A stretch of 64,000 bases of DNA from Imperialibacter sp040222385 (lineage in GTDB: Bacteria; Bacteroidota; Bacteroidia; Cytophagales; Cyclobacteriaceae). Below, in pieces: positions 9,085 to 18,566 of this stretch (position 1 is its first letter; every line of letters starts with the position of its first letter). Position numbers and translations under genes: made by a program. The notes beneath the pieces were generated by a model that was not told the origin of the DNA, did not search any database, and saw nothing but the letters and a program-made list of their open reading frames with translations. Where the stretch lies: NCBI RefSeq assembly GCF_040222385.1, contig NZ_JAVKDF010000022.1, positions 372,001 through 436,000 of the forward strand, in the 5' to 3' direction.

Positions 9085-10569
9085 ATGAAAAATGTATTAC
9101 AGGAAATAATCCGAAAGAACAGGCAGCGGGAGAACGAAGCTGCGCTGCTGCGCCAGGCCGAAATTGACAATGCCGAAACGCCCGACAACAGGCGCAGCTT
9201 CCTAAAAAAAACTGCCCTGGGAGGTTTGTCGCTGGCCGGCTTGATGGGCCTTTCCTTTGAAGACAGTGTGGCACAAACAACATCGAAAGTCCAGAAGGCG
9301 TCTGCTCCTTCTGATCTCAAAATTACCGACATGCGCTATTGCCTTACGGGCGTTATGGGAGGCACTGCCATCATCCGCATCGACACCAATCAGGGCATTT
9401 ACGGTCTTGGAGAAGTGCGAGATGCGGCAGATCCCCGCTATGCTTTGATGCTCAAAAGCAGGATACTGGGAGAGAACCCGTGTAACGTAGAACGGGTATT
9501 TAAGATGATCAGGCAATTTGGAGGACAGGGACGTCAGGCAGGCGGTGTGTGTGCCGTCGAGATGGCTCTTTGGGATTTGTGTGGCAAAGCCTACAATGTT
9601 CCGGCCTGGCAGCTGCTTGGCGGCAGATATCGGGATACTGTTCGTATCTATGCAGACACTCCTGAATCTCCTGATCTTGAAGTTTTTAAGGAAAAAGTAA
9701 AGTACCGCACCGTTGAACAGGGCTATACCTGGCTAAAAATGGACGTTTCCATTAACGTGCTGAGAGACATTCCGGGAACATTGGTCAATCAGGCGTTTTG
9801 GAGATCAAACGGTTCTCAATTCTCCGGTGATTTTATGTCGTATGCGAATGCCAGGCACCCCTTTACCGGTATTCAGGTGACAGAAAAGGGATTTGAAATA
9901 CTGGCCCAAAGAGTGGCGGACGTCCGTGCCGTGGTGGGAGACGAAATTCCAATGTCTACCGATCATTACGGGCATTTTGACCTCAACAATATGATTCGTT
10001 TGGGTAAGTCTCTCGAAAAATACCGTCTTGCCTGGCTTGAAGATATGGTGCCCTGGCAATACACCGAGCAACACAAAACAATTACCGACGCATTGGAAAC
10101 GCCAACTACCACTGGTGAAGACATTTATCTACTGGAAAACTGCAAGCCACTGATCGACGTCCATGCCGTAGACATCATACATCCCGACCTCGCCTCTTCC
10201 GGTGGACTTCTCGAAACTAAGCGCATCGGCGATTATGCCGAGGAAAAAGGCATCTCGATGGCCATGCACCAGGCCGGTACACCTGTGTCTTTTATGGCCA
10301 ACGTGCATTGCGCTGCTGCCACTCAGAACTTTTTGGCACTGGAGCACCATTCCGTTGATCTGCCGTGGTGGGAAGGCATGGTAAAAACCACAGACGGAAG
10401 AAAGCTGATTGACAAAGGCTTTGCCCCCGTTCCCCTCAGTGCACCAGGTCTGGGGATTGAGTTAGTAGATGATGTGGTGAAACAACACCTTGATGCCCGT
10501 GATACCTCGTACTTTGCTCCGACCAAGGAGTGGGATGCGAAGCGTTCTCATGACAGGACTTGGAGCTAG
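9085..10569 (+). CDS. Tat-exported enolase-superfamily (mandelate racemase/sugar acid dehydratase-like) protein
   Basis: Predicted periplasmic dehydratase or racemase of 494 residues. The frame is open further upstream, but the ATG at 9085 is chosen because it follows an A-rich leader and gives a proper export signal: RRSFLKKTALGGLSLAGLMG, with the twin arginines at 36-37. The barrel carries the enolase-superfamily residues: K218 in WLKMD, metal ligands D293 (STDHYGHF), E319 (LEDMV) and E345 (GEDIY), and H395 in MHQAG as probable acid/base. These support abstraction of a proton alpha to a carboxylate, as in aldonate dehydratases. It lies 250 bp behind the SusCD pair and probably acts on its ligand. 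The exact substrate is open. Confidence 0.88.
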   Translation: MKNVLQEIIRKNRQRENEAALLRQAEIDNAETPDNRRSFLKKTALGGLSLAGLMGLSFEDSVAQTTSKVQKASAPSDLKITDMRYCLTGVMGGTAIIRIDTNQGIYGLGEVRDAADPRYALMLKSRILGENPCNVERVFKMIRQFGGQGRQAGGVCAVEMALWDLCGKAYNVPAWQLLGGRYRDTVRIYADTPESPDLEVFKEKVKYRTVEQGYTWLKMDVSINVLRDIPGTLVNQAFWRSNGSQFSGDFMSYANARHPFTGIQVTEKGFEILAQRVADVRAVVGDEIPMSTDHYGHFDLNNMIRLGKSLEKYRLAWLEDMVPWQYTEQHKTITDALETPTTTGEDIYLLENCKPLIDVHAVDIIHPDLASSGGLLETKRIGDYAEEKGISMAMHQAGTPVSFMANVHCAAATQNFLALEHHSVDLPWWEGMVKTTDGRKLIDKGFAPVPLSAPGLGIELVDDVVKQHLDARDTSYFAPTKEWDAKRSHDRTWS

Positions 10570-10594
10570 AGATGAAGTTACAGTGATACAGTCG

Positions 10595-10634
10595 TCGCTT
10601 CAATCGACCTCAGTCCGTAGGTTGGTTGAAGCGA
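10595..10634. terminator. Inverted repeat between convergent genes
   Basis: TCGCTTCAA (10595-10603) and TTGAAGCGA (10626-10634) form a perfect 9-bp stem with a 22-nt loop. It sits in the 131-bp gap between the convergent dehydratase and kinase genes. It has no T tract, so it is only a possible bidirectional terminator. Confidence 0.45.
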
Positions 10635-10700
10635 TGCCAATTCCGACCGGGGCATCTGCCTCCTTAATTTGTTTACGAGACCGAAAGGAAACTTGCCCGC

Positions 10701-12179
10701 TCACGAAGCAATGACACGCTTCCAGCCTTCGTAGCTGTCTCTCACTTTCTCAGCTTCGGCACCGGCATAGGTGCTTGTCGTAGCCTGGTTCAGGGATTTG
10801 AGTGCTTCAATGCTGTCGTAAACACCGGCATGCAAACCAGCGAGGTAGCCCGCTCCTAACGCCGAGACATCGGTAATTTCAATGTTCGTAACCTTACGTT
10901 CTAACAGGTCTGCCATAAATTGAACTACGAATTTGTTAGATGTGATGCCTCCATCTATTTTGAGTTCGGTAAGTTGAGTCCCTGAGTCGGTTTCCATTGC
11001 CACGATAACATCTTTGATTTGATAAGGCACCGACTCAACGGCTGCACGAATTACATGGTTTTTAGTCGACTCAAACGACAAGCCTTCCACACTTGCTTTT
11101 CTATTCATATCCCAATGTGGGGCGCCCAAACCACTGAAAGCAGGCACAATGTACACCCCACCATTATCGTCCAACGAAAGGCATATTTTCTCGAGATCAC
11201 CCGTATTTTCGAATAGCCCCAATTGGTTTTTTACCCATTCAATGGTAGCGCCTGCCGAAACAATAATTCCCTCCAATGCATAGTCCACCCGGTCTGCTGT
11301 ACTCCAACAGATGGTTGTTACCATGCCATTCTGAGAAGTTTTTGGCGTGCTACCGATGTTCATCAAAATTGAACTGCCTGTGCCCAGGGTTGCCTTGGCA
11401 TTCCCCACTTCAAAACAACCTTCACCAAAGGCAGCGGCATGCGAATCTCCGATCATTGCAGAGATGCTCATTTGATGATCGATCAAGCCATCGAAACTGG
11501 TTTCACCAAAATGAAAAGATGATGGTTTCACTTCAGGTAGGTTTAGCTGCGATAATCCGAAGTCCGCTAACAATTCACGGTCCCACTGCAAATCTTTCAA
11601 ATTGAAAAACATTGTGCGGGAAGCATTGGTGTAGTCGGTCATGTACGACTTGCCCCCGGTCATTTTGTACAGCAACCACGAGTCTACATTTCCGAAGTAT
11701 GCCTGCCCTTTATCGATAGCCTCTCTAATTTTGGGTTCGTTCTCATACAGCCAAATTACTTTCGTCCCTGAAAAGTATGGGTCAATGATCAGACCGGTCT
11801 TTTGATTGATCTTAGGTCCAAGTCCTTCTCTTTTAAGCCGATCGCAAACCTCAACAGATCGTTTGCATTGCCATACAATTGCGTTGTAAAGCGGTGTTCC
11901 CTTTTTATCCCAAAGTAGAAATGTTTCACGTTGATTCGAAATACCGCAAGCTTTGATTTCCTTCACATCTCCCCCACTTGCTTCGAATCCATCGAGACAT
12001 TTCCTGACAGAGGCCAGCGTATTTTGATAAATCACTTCGGGCTCTTGCTCCACTCTGTTGCCCTCGAGGTAGTGTGTCTTGAGCAGCTCAGTAGCTTTGA
12101 ATTTTGCTTTTCCCTGCGCATCAAAAACAATCGTTTTTGTGCTGCTCGTTCCCTGGTCTATGGCTAATATGTAGGACAT
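10701..12179 (-). CDS. FGGY family carbohydrate kinase, glycerol-kinase-like
   Basis: Cytoplasmic ATP-dependent kinase for a sugar or polyol, 492 residues. The N-terminal phosphate loop is LAIDQGTSSTKT (about 5-16). The glycerol-kinase signatures NQRET, YNAIVWQCKRS and DPYFSGTK follow, then the FGGY ATPase segments (LGTGSSILMN, SGLGAPHWD, KIDGGITSNKF, SALGAGYLAG). Arg-Glu of NQRET and Tyr of DPYFS correspond to polyol-binding residues of GlpK, but this is in a sugar operon with an isomerase and transketolase and no glycerol-3-phosphate dehydrogenase. A ketose or a short polyol is therefore as likely as glycerol. It is the last gene of the minus-strand operon, separated from rbsC by a decayed four-helix-bundle gene. 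Confidence 0.87.
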   Translation of the reverse strand: MSYILAIDQGTSSTKTIVFDAQGKAKFKATELLKTHYLEGNRVEQEPEVIYQNTLASVRKCLDGFEASGGDVKEIKACGISNQRETFLLWDKKGTPLYNAIVWQCKRSVEVCDRLKREGLGPKINQKTGLIIDPYFSGTKVIWLYENEPKIREAIDKGQAYFGNVDSWLLYKMTGGKSYMTDYTNASRTMFFNLKDLQWDRELLADFGLSQLNLPEVKPSSFHFGETSFDGLIDHQMSISAMIGDSHAAAFGEGCFEVGNAKATLGTGSSILMNIGSTPKTSQNGMVTTICWSTADRVDYALEGIIVSAGATIEWVKNQLGLFENTGDLEKICLSLDDNGGVYIVPAFSGLGAPHWDMNRKASVEGLSFESTKNHVIRAAVESVPYQIKDVIVAMETDSGTQLTELKIDGGITSNKFVVQFMADLLERKVTNIEITDVSALGAGYLAGLHAGVYDSIEALKSLNQATTSTYAGAEAEKVRDSYEGWKRVIAS

Positions 12180-12255
12180 GTGTAGTAGGTGATGAATGAT
12201 GACTGAGCAGTGATGAATAAGCAGTAGCTATCTGTAGTAACTTTAAGTCAACTGA

Positions 12256-12513
12256 TTACTCATTTCTGGCACTCATCATCCCTGTTAACTGTTTAAAACA
12301 ACTTATTATAAGTGCTCCCAAGTGCTCTATTGACTTTAGCTCTACATATTGAAGTTGTTCTGCAATATCGATTGCAGTGTCCACTTCAATAACAGAACCA
12401 CGAGCGATTTCAAAATATCTTCTTCTCTCGGCCACTGACCTGCGTGAGCAGCCCTCGGCAATATTTAAATGAACAGACAAAGCAGCCCTTCTAATTCTTG
12501 TCTTTAGTATGAG
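12256..12513 (-). pseudogene. Truncated four-helix-bundle (S23/IVS) protein
   Basis: The frame reads LKTRIRRAALSVHLNIAEGCSRRS and then continues for about 60 residues. This is the core of the widespread S23-type four-helix-bundle family, usually about 115-125 residues. Here an in-frame stop at 12514-12516 precedes the conserved RRAALSV segment, and no normal start or first helix remains, so about the first 35-40 residues are missing. A TTG at 12480 could start a 74-residue fragment. It lies inside the sugar operon between the permease and kinase genes and looks like a decayed insertion. Family recognition is good; loss of function is inferred from the truncation. Confidence 0.7.
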
Positions 12514-12592
12514 CTAAATTTAAAAACATAATAAAGAATCCAGGTTTTCATTTTACAGACAACCAACTACCTCTCCCCACCCTCATCACTGC

Positions 12593-13567
12593 TCACTCAC
12601 CTTTCTGATTCGATTTATCAATGATTACAGCCATAAGTATCACCAAGCCTTTGATAACTTGCTGCCAGAATGGTGACACATCCAGCAATACAAGGCCGTT
12701 GTTAAGCACGCCTATTATCATTGCACCTAAAACAGTGCCCCAAATTGACCCTCTACCACCCGACAGGGAAGTTCCGCCGATTACCACAGCGGCAATGGCA
12801 TCCAACTCATAGCTAATACCGGCATTGGGTTGTGCTGAGTCTAATCGTGCAGTAACCAATACACCACCAACAGCGGCCAGCATTCCGGCCAAAGCGTAAA
12901 CCCATATCTTGATTTTTGTAATTGGAATTCCCGATAGGCGTGCGGCATTTTCATTTCCGCCAATGGCGTAAACATACCTGCCAAACCGGGTCTTGCTCGT
13001 GAGAATAACGGCACCGAGTACGATGATGCCGGAAATCCAGACTGGCATAGGGATGCCGAGAAACCAACCGGTACCAAGAAAACCAAACGAATCTCCAAGG
13101 CCAGTAATGGGATGTCCCCTGGTCCATAGCATAGTAAAGCCTCGTGCCATAGTAAGCATGGCCAAAGTGGCCACAAAAGAAGGAACCTTGAATTTCGTAA
13201 TGGCATACCCGTTGATGAAACCCATCGCACCACCCGACAATATTCCAGCAACCACTACGCCAAAGACTGTGAAGCCAATGAATAGATTTTCCGATGGGAT
13301 GCCGATTCCATTTTTTAATAGTCCGGCGGTGATTGCACCACACAATGCCAGAACAGACCCCACTGAAAGATCAATGCCTGCTGTTAGAATCACGAGCGTC
13401 ATTCCCACTGAAATGCAGACGTTCACGGAAATTTGCCGCATCACATTCCAGAAATTGTCTGCGGTCATGAAATTGTCTGTCATCAGGGCCAGCACCATGC
13501 ACAAGAAGAACAAGGCAATCAGTGATTGATAGCGGGCAAGGTTTGAATATTTTTTAAGGGATATCAT
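12593..13567 (-). CDS. RbsC-like sugar ABC transporter permease
   Basis: Inner-membrane permease of 324 residues with about 8-10 transmembrane helices. It carries the branched BPD_transp_2/RbsC hallmarks: ILTAGIDLSVGSVLALCGA (about 62-80) in the N-terminal half, and IAAVVIGGTSLSGGRGSIWG, the loop that meets the ATPase, near residue 255. Its start overlaps the stop of the RbsA-like ATPase gene by 4 bp, so the two are translationally coupled. It forms the importer with RbsA and the RbsB lipoprotein upstream in the same operon. The substrate is probably a pentose-like sugar or polyol, inferred from context only. Confidence 0.93.
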   Translation of the reverse strand: MISLKKYSNLARYQSLIALFFLCMVLALMTDNFMTADNFWNVMRQISVNVCISVGMTLVILTAGIDLSVGSVLALCGAITAGLLKNGIGIPSENLFIGFTVFGVVVAGILSGGAMGFINGYAITKFKVPSFVATLAMLTMARGFTMLWTRGHPITGLGDSFGFLGTGWFLGIPMPVWISGIIVLGAVILTSKTRFGRYVYAIGGNENAARLSGIPITKIKIWVYALAGMLAAVGGVLVTARLDSAQPNAGISYELDAIAAVVIGGTSLSGGRGSIWGTVLGAMIIGVLNNGLVLLDVSPFWQQVIKGLVILMAVIIDKSNQKGE

Positions 13568-15090
13568 TTGTTCAAATTTTCCGGAATGCAGGCATTCATT
13601 ATTTTATTTTCAGTGACTTCCTCGCTAGTAAATTCCGCCGTGATCTGACCTTCTGACATGACCAATATCCGATCTGAAACAGCTAGTATCTCAAGTATTT
13701 CTGATGACACAACCAACACTGATATACCAGAATGGGAAAGTTTTTTGATCAGGTCGTAAATCTCATTCTTGGCGTTGATGTCGATGCCACGGGTTGGCTC
13801 GTCAAGCATGAGAACCTTTGGATTGCGCTCAATCCATTTTGCCAGAACTACTTTTTGCTGATTCCCCCCACTCAAATTTTTGATGAGTTGTTTTTCGGAA
13901 CTGACCTTTATTTTCAGCGCATCTACATGCTTGCTGTATAGCCTGGATTGTAGAGCCGCATTGAGCAAACCAAGCTTTGAGACCTTGTCTATCACCGTAA
14001 GGCTTATATTCTCAGCCACCGACATTCCGGGAACAATGCCATCTTTCTTTCGATCCTCAGGAACCAATGCCATACCAGCATCAATCGCCTGACCTGGTGA
14101 TTTAAAGCTGACTTCCTTTCCATCCAATACGATCGTTCCTGTTGATGACCGGTGGTGAAGCCCAAACAGACTTTCGCAAAGTTCGGTACGCCCTGCACCC
14201 ATCAAGCCGTAGATGCCCAGCACCTCTCCTTTATTCAAATAGAAATTGATGTTCTTCAGAATCGGTCGCAGAGGGTTGCCAGGGTTTTTTAGGAGTAAGT
14301 CTTGTACTTGTAGTATTTGCTCCTGAGACGTCGTCCTCTCTAACTTCTTGTTTACCTTGATCTCACGACCAGCCATCATGGCAATCAGCTTTTCCCGGGA
14401 GATTTGATTCATCTCACCCTGACCAACAACCTGTCCGTCACGCAATACAACATATTTATCGGCTAGGGCAAAAAGCTCGTCCAGCTTGTGCGATATATAA
14501 ACAATAGACTTGCCCTCGGCCTTTAACTGATTGATAATGGTGAACAGCACTTCAACCTCGCTTTCGCCTATAGCCGACGTGGGCTCATCCATAAACAACA
14601 CCTCCGATTCTGTCAAAAGGGCTTTGGCAATTTCCACAATCTGCTGTTGACCTACTTTCAACGAACTCACCAGCGCATCAGGATCAACGTCCAGTTTTAA
14701 CCGGACAAGTAGCTCCCTGGTTTTTTGATTCATTTTCGCCTCGTCCAGAAAACCGAATGCATTGATCAACTCCCGCCCGAGGAAAATATTTTGCGCTACT
14801 GTGAGGTAAGGAATCAGGTTTAGCTCCTGGTGGATAATGGAAATACCGAGGTCTTGGGCGTTTCTTGGCTTCGAAAACTGGACAACCTGGTCTTTGAAAT
14901 TAATTGTTCCCTCATAGTCGGTATAGATACCCGACATGATCTTAAGCAAAGTTGATTTGCCAGCCCCATTCTCTCCTATCAGTGCCGTCACCTTGCCTTT
15001 ACCCAGCCTTAAATTGACCTGGTTCAGCGCCGTAACTCCTGAGAATTTTTTGGTAATATTTTGGACTTCAAGAAGAGCTTCCATCTTCAT
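13564..15090 (-). CDS. RbsA-like duplicated sugar ABC transporter ATPase
   Basis: Cytoplasmic ATPase of 508 residues with two fused ABC domains, as in RbsA/XylG/MglA. The first domain has a full Walker A (IGENGAGKST, about 38-47), a Q-loop (IIHQELNLI) and Walker B (VLFMDEPTSA). The second has the degenerate Walker A usual in this family (YGLMGAGRTE), then the signature LSGGNQQKV and Walker B (VLMLDEPTRGID). It overlaps the DUF2291 gene by 4 bp at its start and rbsC by 4 bp at its end, so the three genes are tightly coupled. It energises import of the ligand bound by the RbsB-like lipoprotein. Confidence 0.95.
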   Translation of the reverse strand: MKMEALLEVQNITKKFSGVTALNQVNLRLGKGKVTALIGENGAGKSTLLKIMSGIYTDYEGTINFKDQVVQFSKPRNAQDLGISIIHQELNLIPYLTVAQNIFLGRELINAFGFLDEAKMNQKTRELLVRLKLDVDPDALVSSLKVGQQQIVEIAKALLTESEVLFMDEPTSAIGESEVEVLFTIINQLKAEGKSIVYISHKLDELFALADKYVVLRDGQVVGQGEMNQISREKLIAMMAGREIKVNKKLERTTSQEQILQVQDLLLKNPGNPLRPILKNINFYLNKGEVLGIYGLMGAGRTELCESLFGLHHRSSTGTIVLDGKEVSFKSPGQAIDAGMALVPEDRKKDGIVPGMSVAENISLTVIDKVSKLGLLNAALQSRLYSKHVDALKIKVSSEKQLIKNLSGGNQQKVVLAKWIERNPKVLMLDEPTRGIDINAKNEIYDLIKKLSHSGISVLVVSSEILEILAVSDRILVMSEGQITAEFTSEEVTENKIMNACIPENLNK

Positions 15091-15710
15091 TGAATAATTT
15101 GGATGGACACTGGAATGACTTCAGGCTGACTCAGATTCAAATGCGCCTTATTTAGCTCAAGAGCACCTTTGAAGCGCACTTTATTCCCTTGCTTCACTCC
15201 GGCCCTAAAATCTGGAACCACATCCTTTCTTATTTTATCATTGATCGATTCTGAAATCGAATTAAAATCAGCTGTTTCGTCGTAATCGTTGACTTTAATA
15301 AGTCCGGATGCATCACGAACAGCATTTCCAAAAATGAATTCTGTTTCTATTTCAATAATTTCGCCACCTACCTGTAGCAATACATTGTTTTCATTGACAC
15401 TGAGCACAGTGCCTTCTCCCTGCACTTTGAAATAACCAATATTGCCAATCCCAAGGGCCTGTCCTTTGTCTGTGAATGTAGATGCAGGGTCTTCTCGCAG
15501 CTCATTTAAAAGAGTGGTGACATCTGTAGCTGAATCATAAACCGCCAGCAAATCAGTGGACCAAATGCCATCAACGAAGGACCTGGCGTCGAAAGCAACC
15601 TCATCGCCTTCTGCCAGCTTTTCATCCAACGGGCGGAAGTATACCGAATTGTAAATCACCAGTCCGGCAATGACAACCCCTGCAAAATATTTCAGTCCTT
15701 TGTTCATCAT
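15087..15710 (-). CDS. DUF2291 family protein of sugar ABC transporter operon
   Basis: Periplasmic, membrane-anchored protein of 207 residues. One N-terminal hydrophobic helix (about 7-24, YFAGVVIAGLVIYNSVYF) is followed by a soluble beta-rich region with the family-like pattern (FDARSFVDGIW near the start; NAVRDASGLI and FNSISESINDK further on; a C-terminal GNKVRFKGAL). DUF2291 proteins are known from Rbs-type sugar and polyol transporter operons, where their role is undefined; a helper in ligand delivery or assembly is a guess. Here it sits between the binding lipoprotein and the ATPase, overlapping the latter by 4 bp, which fits the family context. Confidence 0.8.
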   Translation of the reverse strand: MMNKGLKYFAGVVIAGLVIYNSVYFRPLDEKLAEGDEVAFDARSFVDGIWSTDLLAVYDSATDVTTLLNELREDPASTFTDKGQALGIGNIGYFKVQGEGTVLSVNENNVLLQVGGEIIEIETEFIFGNAVRDASGLIKVNDYDETADFNSISESINDKIRKDVVPDFRAGVKQGNKVRFKGALELNKAHLNLSQPEVIPVSIQIIQ

Positions 15711-15748
15711 TCATTACTAATTACTGACCACTCATTTCTCCCTACTGA

Positions 15749-16711
15749 TCACTCATCGCTCCCGTAAGCTGAATACTCGTTGACATTTTCCTGGTTGACC
15801 ATTTCAACAGTCACCGGCACTTTCTGCGCAAAATCCCGCTTGCCATTAAAGTATTCTTGTGCATAGTTAGCGGCTGTTTTAGCCATCAGTTTTGGGAACT
15901 GCATGCCCGTTGCCAATATCTTTTTTTGTTGAATAGAGTTGATCACGTCATCGGCTCCGTCAAACCCAAACACCATCACCTGATTGGCTTTCCCAGCGGA
16001 TACCAGCGCCTGATAAACGCCCATTGCCATGGCATCATTGCCGCAAAATACGCCATCGATATCCGGATGAACTTGTAGTATCGATTCCATTACCTCCATG
16101 GCTTTGTTTCTGTCAAAATCGGCACTTTGCTGAGCCACCATTTTCAGGTCCGTATAGTGATCAACAACGGAATGAAATCCCTTCGAACGGCTCCATGTAT
16201 TATTGTCACCCACCATGCCAAGTATCTCGACATACTTGCCTTGTTTATTCAGTTTCTCTACAAAGTATTTACCTATTGCCACGCAACCAGCATAGCTGTC
16301 TGATAGAATCTGACTGGTGGCAGCATCGGTTGCGTTGACCTCACGGTCCATACAGAAGACCGGAATGCCTGCTTTCTTTGCCATCCTCACATTGGCAATA
16401 GAACCATCCGCATCGGTAGGGTTAAAAAGGACAGCATCGTAACCGGAAGCAATGGCATTTTCGAAATGATCGGTTTCGAGCGCTGTGTTATTCTGGGAAT
16501 CAAAAATAGTCGCCTCGTATCCCAACTCCTTCGCCCGATTGGCAGCAGTCTCGGCTAGCACTACAAACCAGGGGTTGTTAAGCGTTGAGATAATCACTGC
16601 CACTTTTTTGGGCTGATCAACCGATTTGTCTTTTGAGTTACCGCAACCCAACAATAAAACAACTGTGAACAAAACAAAACATAGGCGAAGTAGTGGAGCA
16701 GGTATCTTCAT
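15749..16711 (-). CDS. RbsB-like sugar-binding lipoprotein
   Basis: Periplasmic ligand-binding component, 320 residues, made as a lipoprotein (LLLGC lipobox, C23). It has the Peripla_BP_4 fold of ribose/galactose-binding proteins: VAVIISTLNNPWF (about 38-50), YDAVLFNPTDAD, GIPVFCMDREVNA, VDGVFCGND-type hinge (DIDGVFCGNDAMAMG) and VFGFDGADDV. The residues Asn, Asp and Arg in these motifs normally contact sugar hydroxyls. It lies 5 bp after the transketolase C-subunit gene and just ahead of DUF2291/RbsA/RbsC, so it supplies that importer. The ligand is unknown. Confidence 0.93.
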   Translation of the reverse strand: MKIPAPLLRLCFVLFTVVLLLGCGNSKDKSVDQPKKVAVIISTLNNPWFVVLAETAANRAKELGYEATIFDSQNNTALETDHFENAIASGYDAVLFNPTDADGSIANVRMAKKAGIPVFCMDREVNATDAATSQILSDSYAGCVAIGKYFVEKLNKQGKYVEILGMVGDNNTWSRSKGFHSVVDHYTDLKMVAQQSADFDRNKAMEVMESILQVHPDIDGVFCGNDAMAMGVYQALVSAGKANQVMVFGFDGADDVINSIQQKKILATGMQFPKLMAKTAANYAQEYFNGKRDFAQKVPVTVEMVNQENVNEYSAYGSDE

Positions 16712-16716
16712 TTTGA

Positions 16717-17694
16717 CTACTGGTTTATTTTTAAAAGCACTTTTGCCTGATTGGCAATGCCCTCCTGTGATATGCCATAGTGATTGAATATTTCGACCTG
16801 TGAACCTGTCACTGTATACTCATCAGGAATACCAATAAGCTGGAAGGGGTTTCTGGCTCCTTTTTGAAAGAGGTGGGAAGCACAGGCCTCACCTAAACCA
16901 CCATTGACCATGTGTTCTTCTACCGTAATGATCGGCTTTCCGCCGGAGATAATTGTATCAAGTAATTCAGTATCCAATGGCTTCACTGTGTGCATGCTTA
17001 CTACAGTTGCCCTCACGCCATGTGTATCCTCTAATAACTTAGCAGCCTGCCAGGCAGGGTAAACCGTTTCACCCGTAGCGATAATTGTCAGGTCATCCCC
17101 TTCTCTTACGATACGCCCTTTTCCGAACTCAAACTCCTGGTTTGATTCATTTAGAAATGGCATCGCCTTCTTACCAAATCGAAGGTAGACAGGCTTGTTC
17201 AAGGCAGCAGCAAAGCGCACAGCCTGCTCAGTTTCAAAATTGTCGGCGGGAGCCACTATCATCATATTGTTGATGGCCCGTAACACGGCAAAGTCGTGCA
17301 AGCTATGGTGTGTGGTGCCAAGCGCTCCATAACTCACCCCCGCACTGATCCCAACCAGGGTTACCGGGTTGTCAGAATAGGCTATATCATTTTTAATTTG
17401 CTCAAGCGAACGGGCAGTGAGAAAACAAGCCGGAGATACCGCAAACGCCTTCTTTCCTGCGGACGCAAGCCCGGCAGCAACACCTACAAGATTTTGCTCT
17501 GCTATGCCCACCTCTACAATCTGTGATGGAAATTTTCGTCCGAATGGCACTAGCTTTCCCGAACCACGTGAGTCACTGGTTACTGCAATTATATCTCTAT
17601 CTGCGGCAGCCAATCCTTCCAGGGTCTCGGCAAAAACCTCCTGGTTGGCTTTACCCATTTTCAAATCTTTCTCTTCTATAATATCTAATTCCAT
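16717..17694 (-). CDS. Transketolase, C-terminal subunit
   Basis: Second half of a split transketolase, 325 residues. It has the pyrimidine-binding domain (about 15-180: AAADRDIIAVTSDSRGSG, VEVGIAEQNLVGVAAGLASAGKKAF) and the C-terminal transketolase domain (about 195-315). The Glu in VGIAEQN is the conserved residue that activates thiamine diphosphate. It starts 5 bp after the N-terminal subunit and must pair with it. In this operon it probably cleaves or transfers two-carbon units from the phosphorylated ketose made by the isomerase and kinase, feeding the pentose phosphate pathway. Confidence 0.94.
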   Translation of the reverse strand: MELDIIEEKDLKMGKANQEVFAETLEGLAAADRDIIAVTSDSRGSGKLVPFGRKFPSQIVEVGIAEQNLVGVAAGLASAGKKAFAVSPACFLTARSLEQIKNDIAYSDNPVTLVGISAGVSYGALGTTHHSLHDFAVLRAINNMMIVAPADNFETEQAVRFAAALNKPVYLRFGKKAMPFLNESNQEFEFGKGRIVREGDDLTIIATGETVYPAWQAAKLLEDTHGVRATVVSMHTVKPLDTELLDTIISGGKPIITVEEHMVNGGLGEACASHLFQKGARNPFQLIGIPDEYTVTGSQVEIFNHYGISQEGIANQAKVLLKINQ

Positions 17695-17699
17695 GACCT

Positions 17700-18524
17700 T
17701 TAGATTAATGCTCCTGCTTCATCCAGTTCTTTTTGAGCCAGTTCAAACTGCTCGGCACTCGGTACACCGTGATGCCACTTAATTACTCCCTCCATATAGC
17801 TCACGCCCTTCCCTTTCGTCGTATGAGCAATGATGAAGTTGGGCTTGCCCTTTTCAAATTGGCCATTGTTCAAAGCAGTTTCAAGCTCCTCCAAATTGTG
17901 TCCGTCTACCTCTTTCACCGCCCAGCCAAATGCTTCCAGCTTTTCCCGAACAGAATCTGTGTTCATCACCTCGCTATTCGAGCCGGTAATCTGCTGCTTG
18001 TTGTTGTCAAGAACAGCATAAAGGTTGTCTAGCTTGTAATGGGCGGCAGACAAAATCGCCTCCCAGTTAGACCCCTCCGGCAGCTCACCATCGCCCAGCA
18101 GGGTAAATATCCGGTGCTCCTTATTGTCCAGCTTTGCCGCAATAGCCTCGCCTACACAAATGGGCAAACCATGCCCCAAAGCGCCGGTATTTTGCTCTAC
18201 TCCGTTAACTTTCCTGGTGGGGTGTCCGATATAATGTGATTGGTATTGGCAAAGCGTTTCCAAATCCGACTCGGGGAAAAAACCTCTATCTGCCAGTGTG
18301 ACGAAAAGTGCTTCAACGGAGTGGCCTTTACTCTGGATGTATCGATCACGGTCAGGAGTACGGAAATTGGCAGGATCAACTTTTAGCACCCGGTTATAAA
18401 GCACATTCAGGATATCAATACATGAAAGACTTCCTCCTGTGTGCCCAGCCTTCGCCTTATAAATATATTTGAGAAGATTCTTCCTCAACAATACCGACTT
18501 CAACTTTAACTCTCTATCTGTCAT
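17700..18524 (-). CDS. Transketolase, N-terminal subunit
   Basis: Thiamine-diphosphate-binding half of a split transketolase, 274 residues. Landmarks are KAGHTGGSLSCIDILNVLY (about 25-43), GALGHGLPICVGEAIAAKLD, and the diphosphate/Mg motif GDGELPEGSNWEA to NN (LDNNKQQ). It starts 42 bp after the isomerase gene and is followed at 5 bp by the C-terminal subunit; together they equal one full transketolase. Placing a dedicated split enzyme inside a sugar transporter operon suggests a catabolic role distinct from the housekeeping enzyme, though no second copy can be checked within this window. Confidence 0.94.
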   Translation of the reverse strand: MTDRELKLKSVLLRKNLLKYIYKAKAGHTGGSLSCIDILNVLYNRVLKVDPANFRTPDRDRYIQSKGHSVEALFVTLADRGFFPESDLETLCQYQSHYIGHPTRKVNGVEQNTGALGHGLPICVGEAIAAKLDNKEHRIFTLLGDGELPEGSNWEAILSAAHYKLDNLYAVLDNNKQQITGSNSEVMNTDSVREKLEAFGWAVKEVDGHNLEELETALNNGQFEKGKPNFIIAHTTKGKGVSYMEGVIKWHHGVPSAEQFELAQKELDEAGALI

Positions 18525-18566
18525 TTTCTTCTACTAGTAGTATTCAGTGTGAATACAGAATATCTA

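Noticed and set aside
10701..12179. Housekeeping glycerol kinase
   Set aside because: The sequence is GlpK-like, but the gene belongs to a sugar ABC transporter operon and has no glycerol facilitator or glycerol-3-phosphate dehydrogenase beside it; the function is left as an FGGY kinase.
15711..15748. Tandem repeat of TGATCACTCAT-like units in the sugar operon
   Set aside because: The stretch is short and low in complexity, with similar scraps near 12190 and 12585; too degenerate to call a repeat element.
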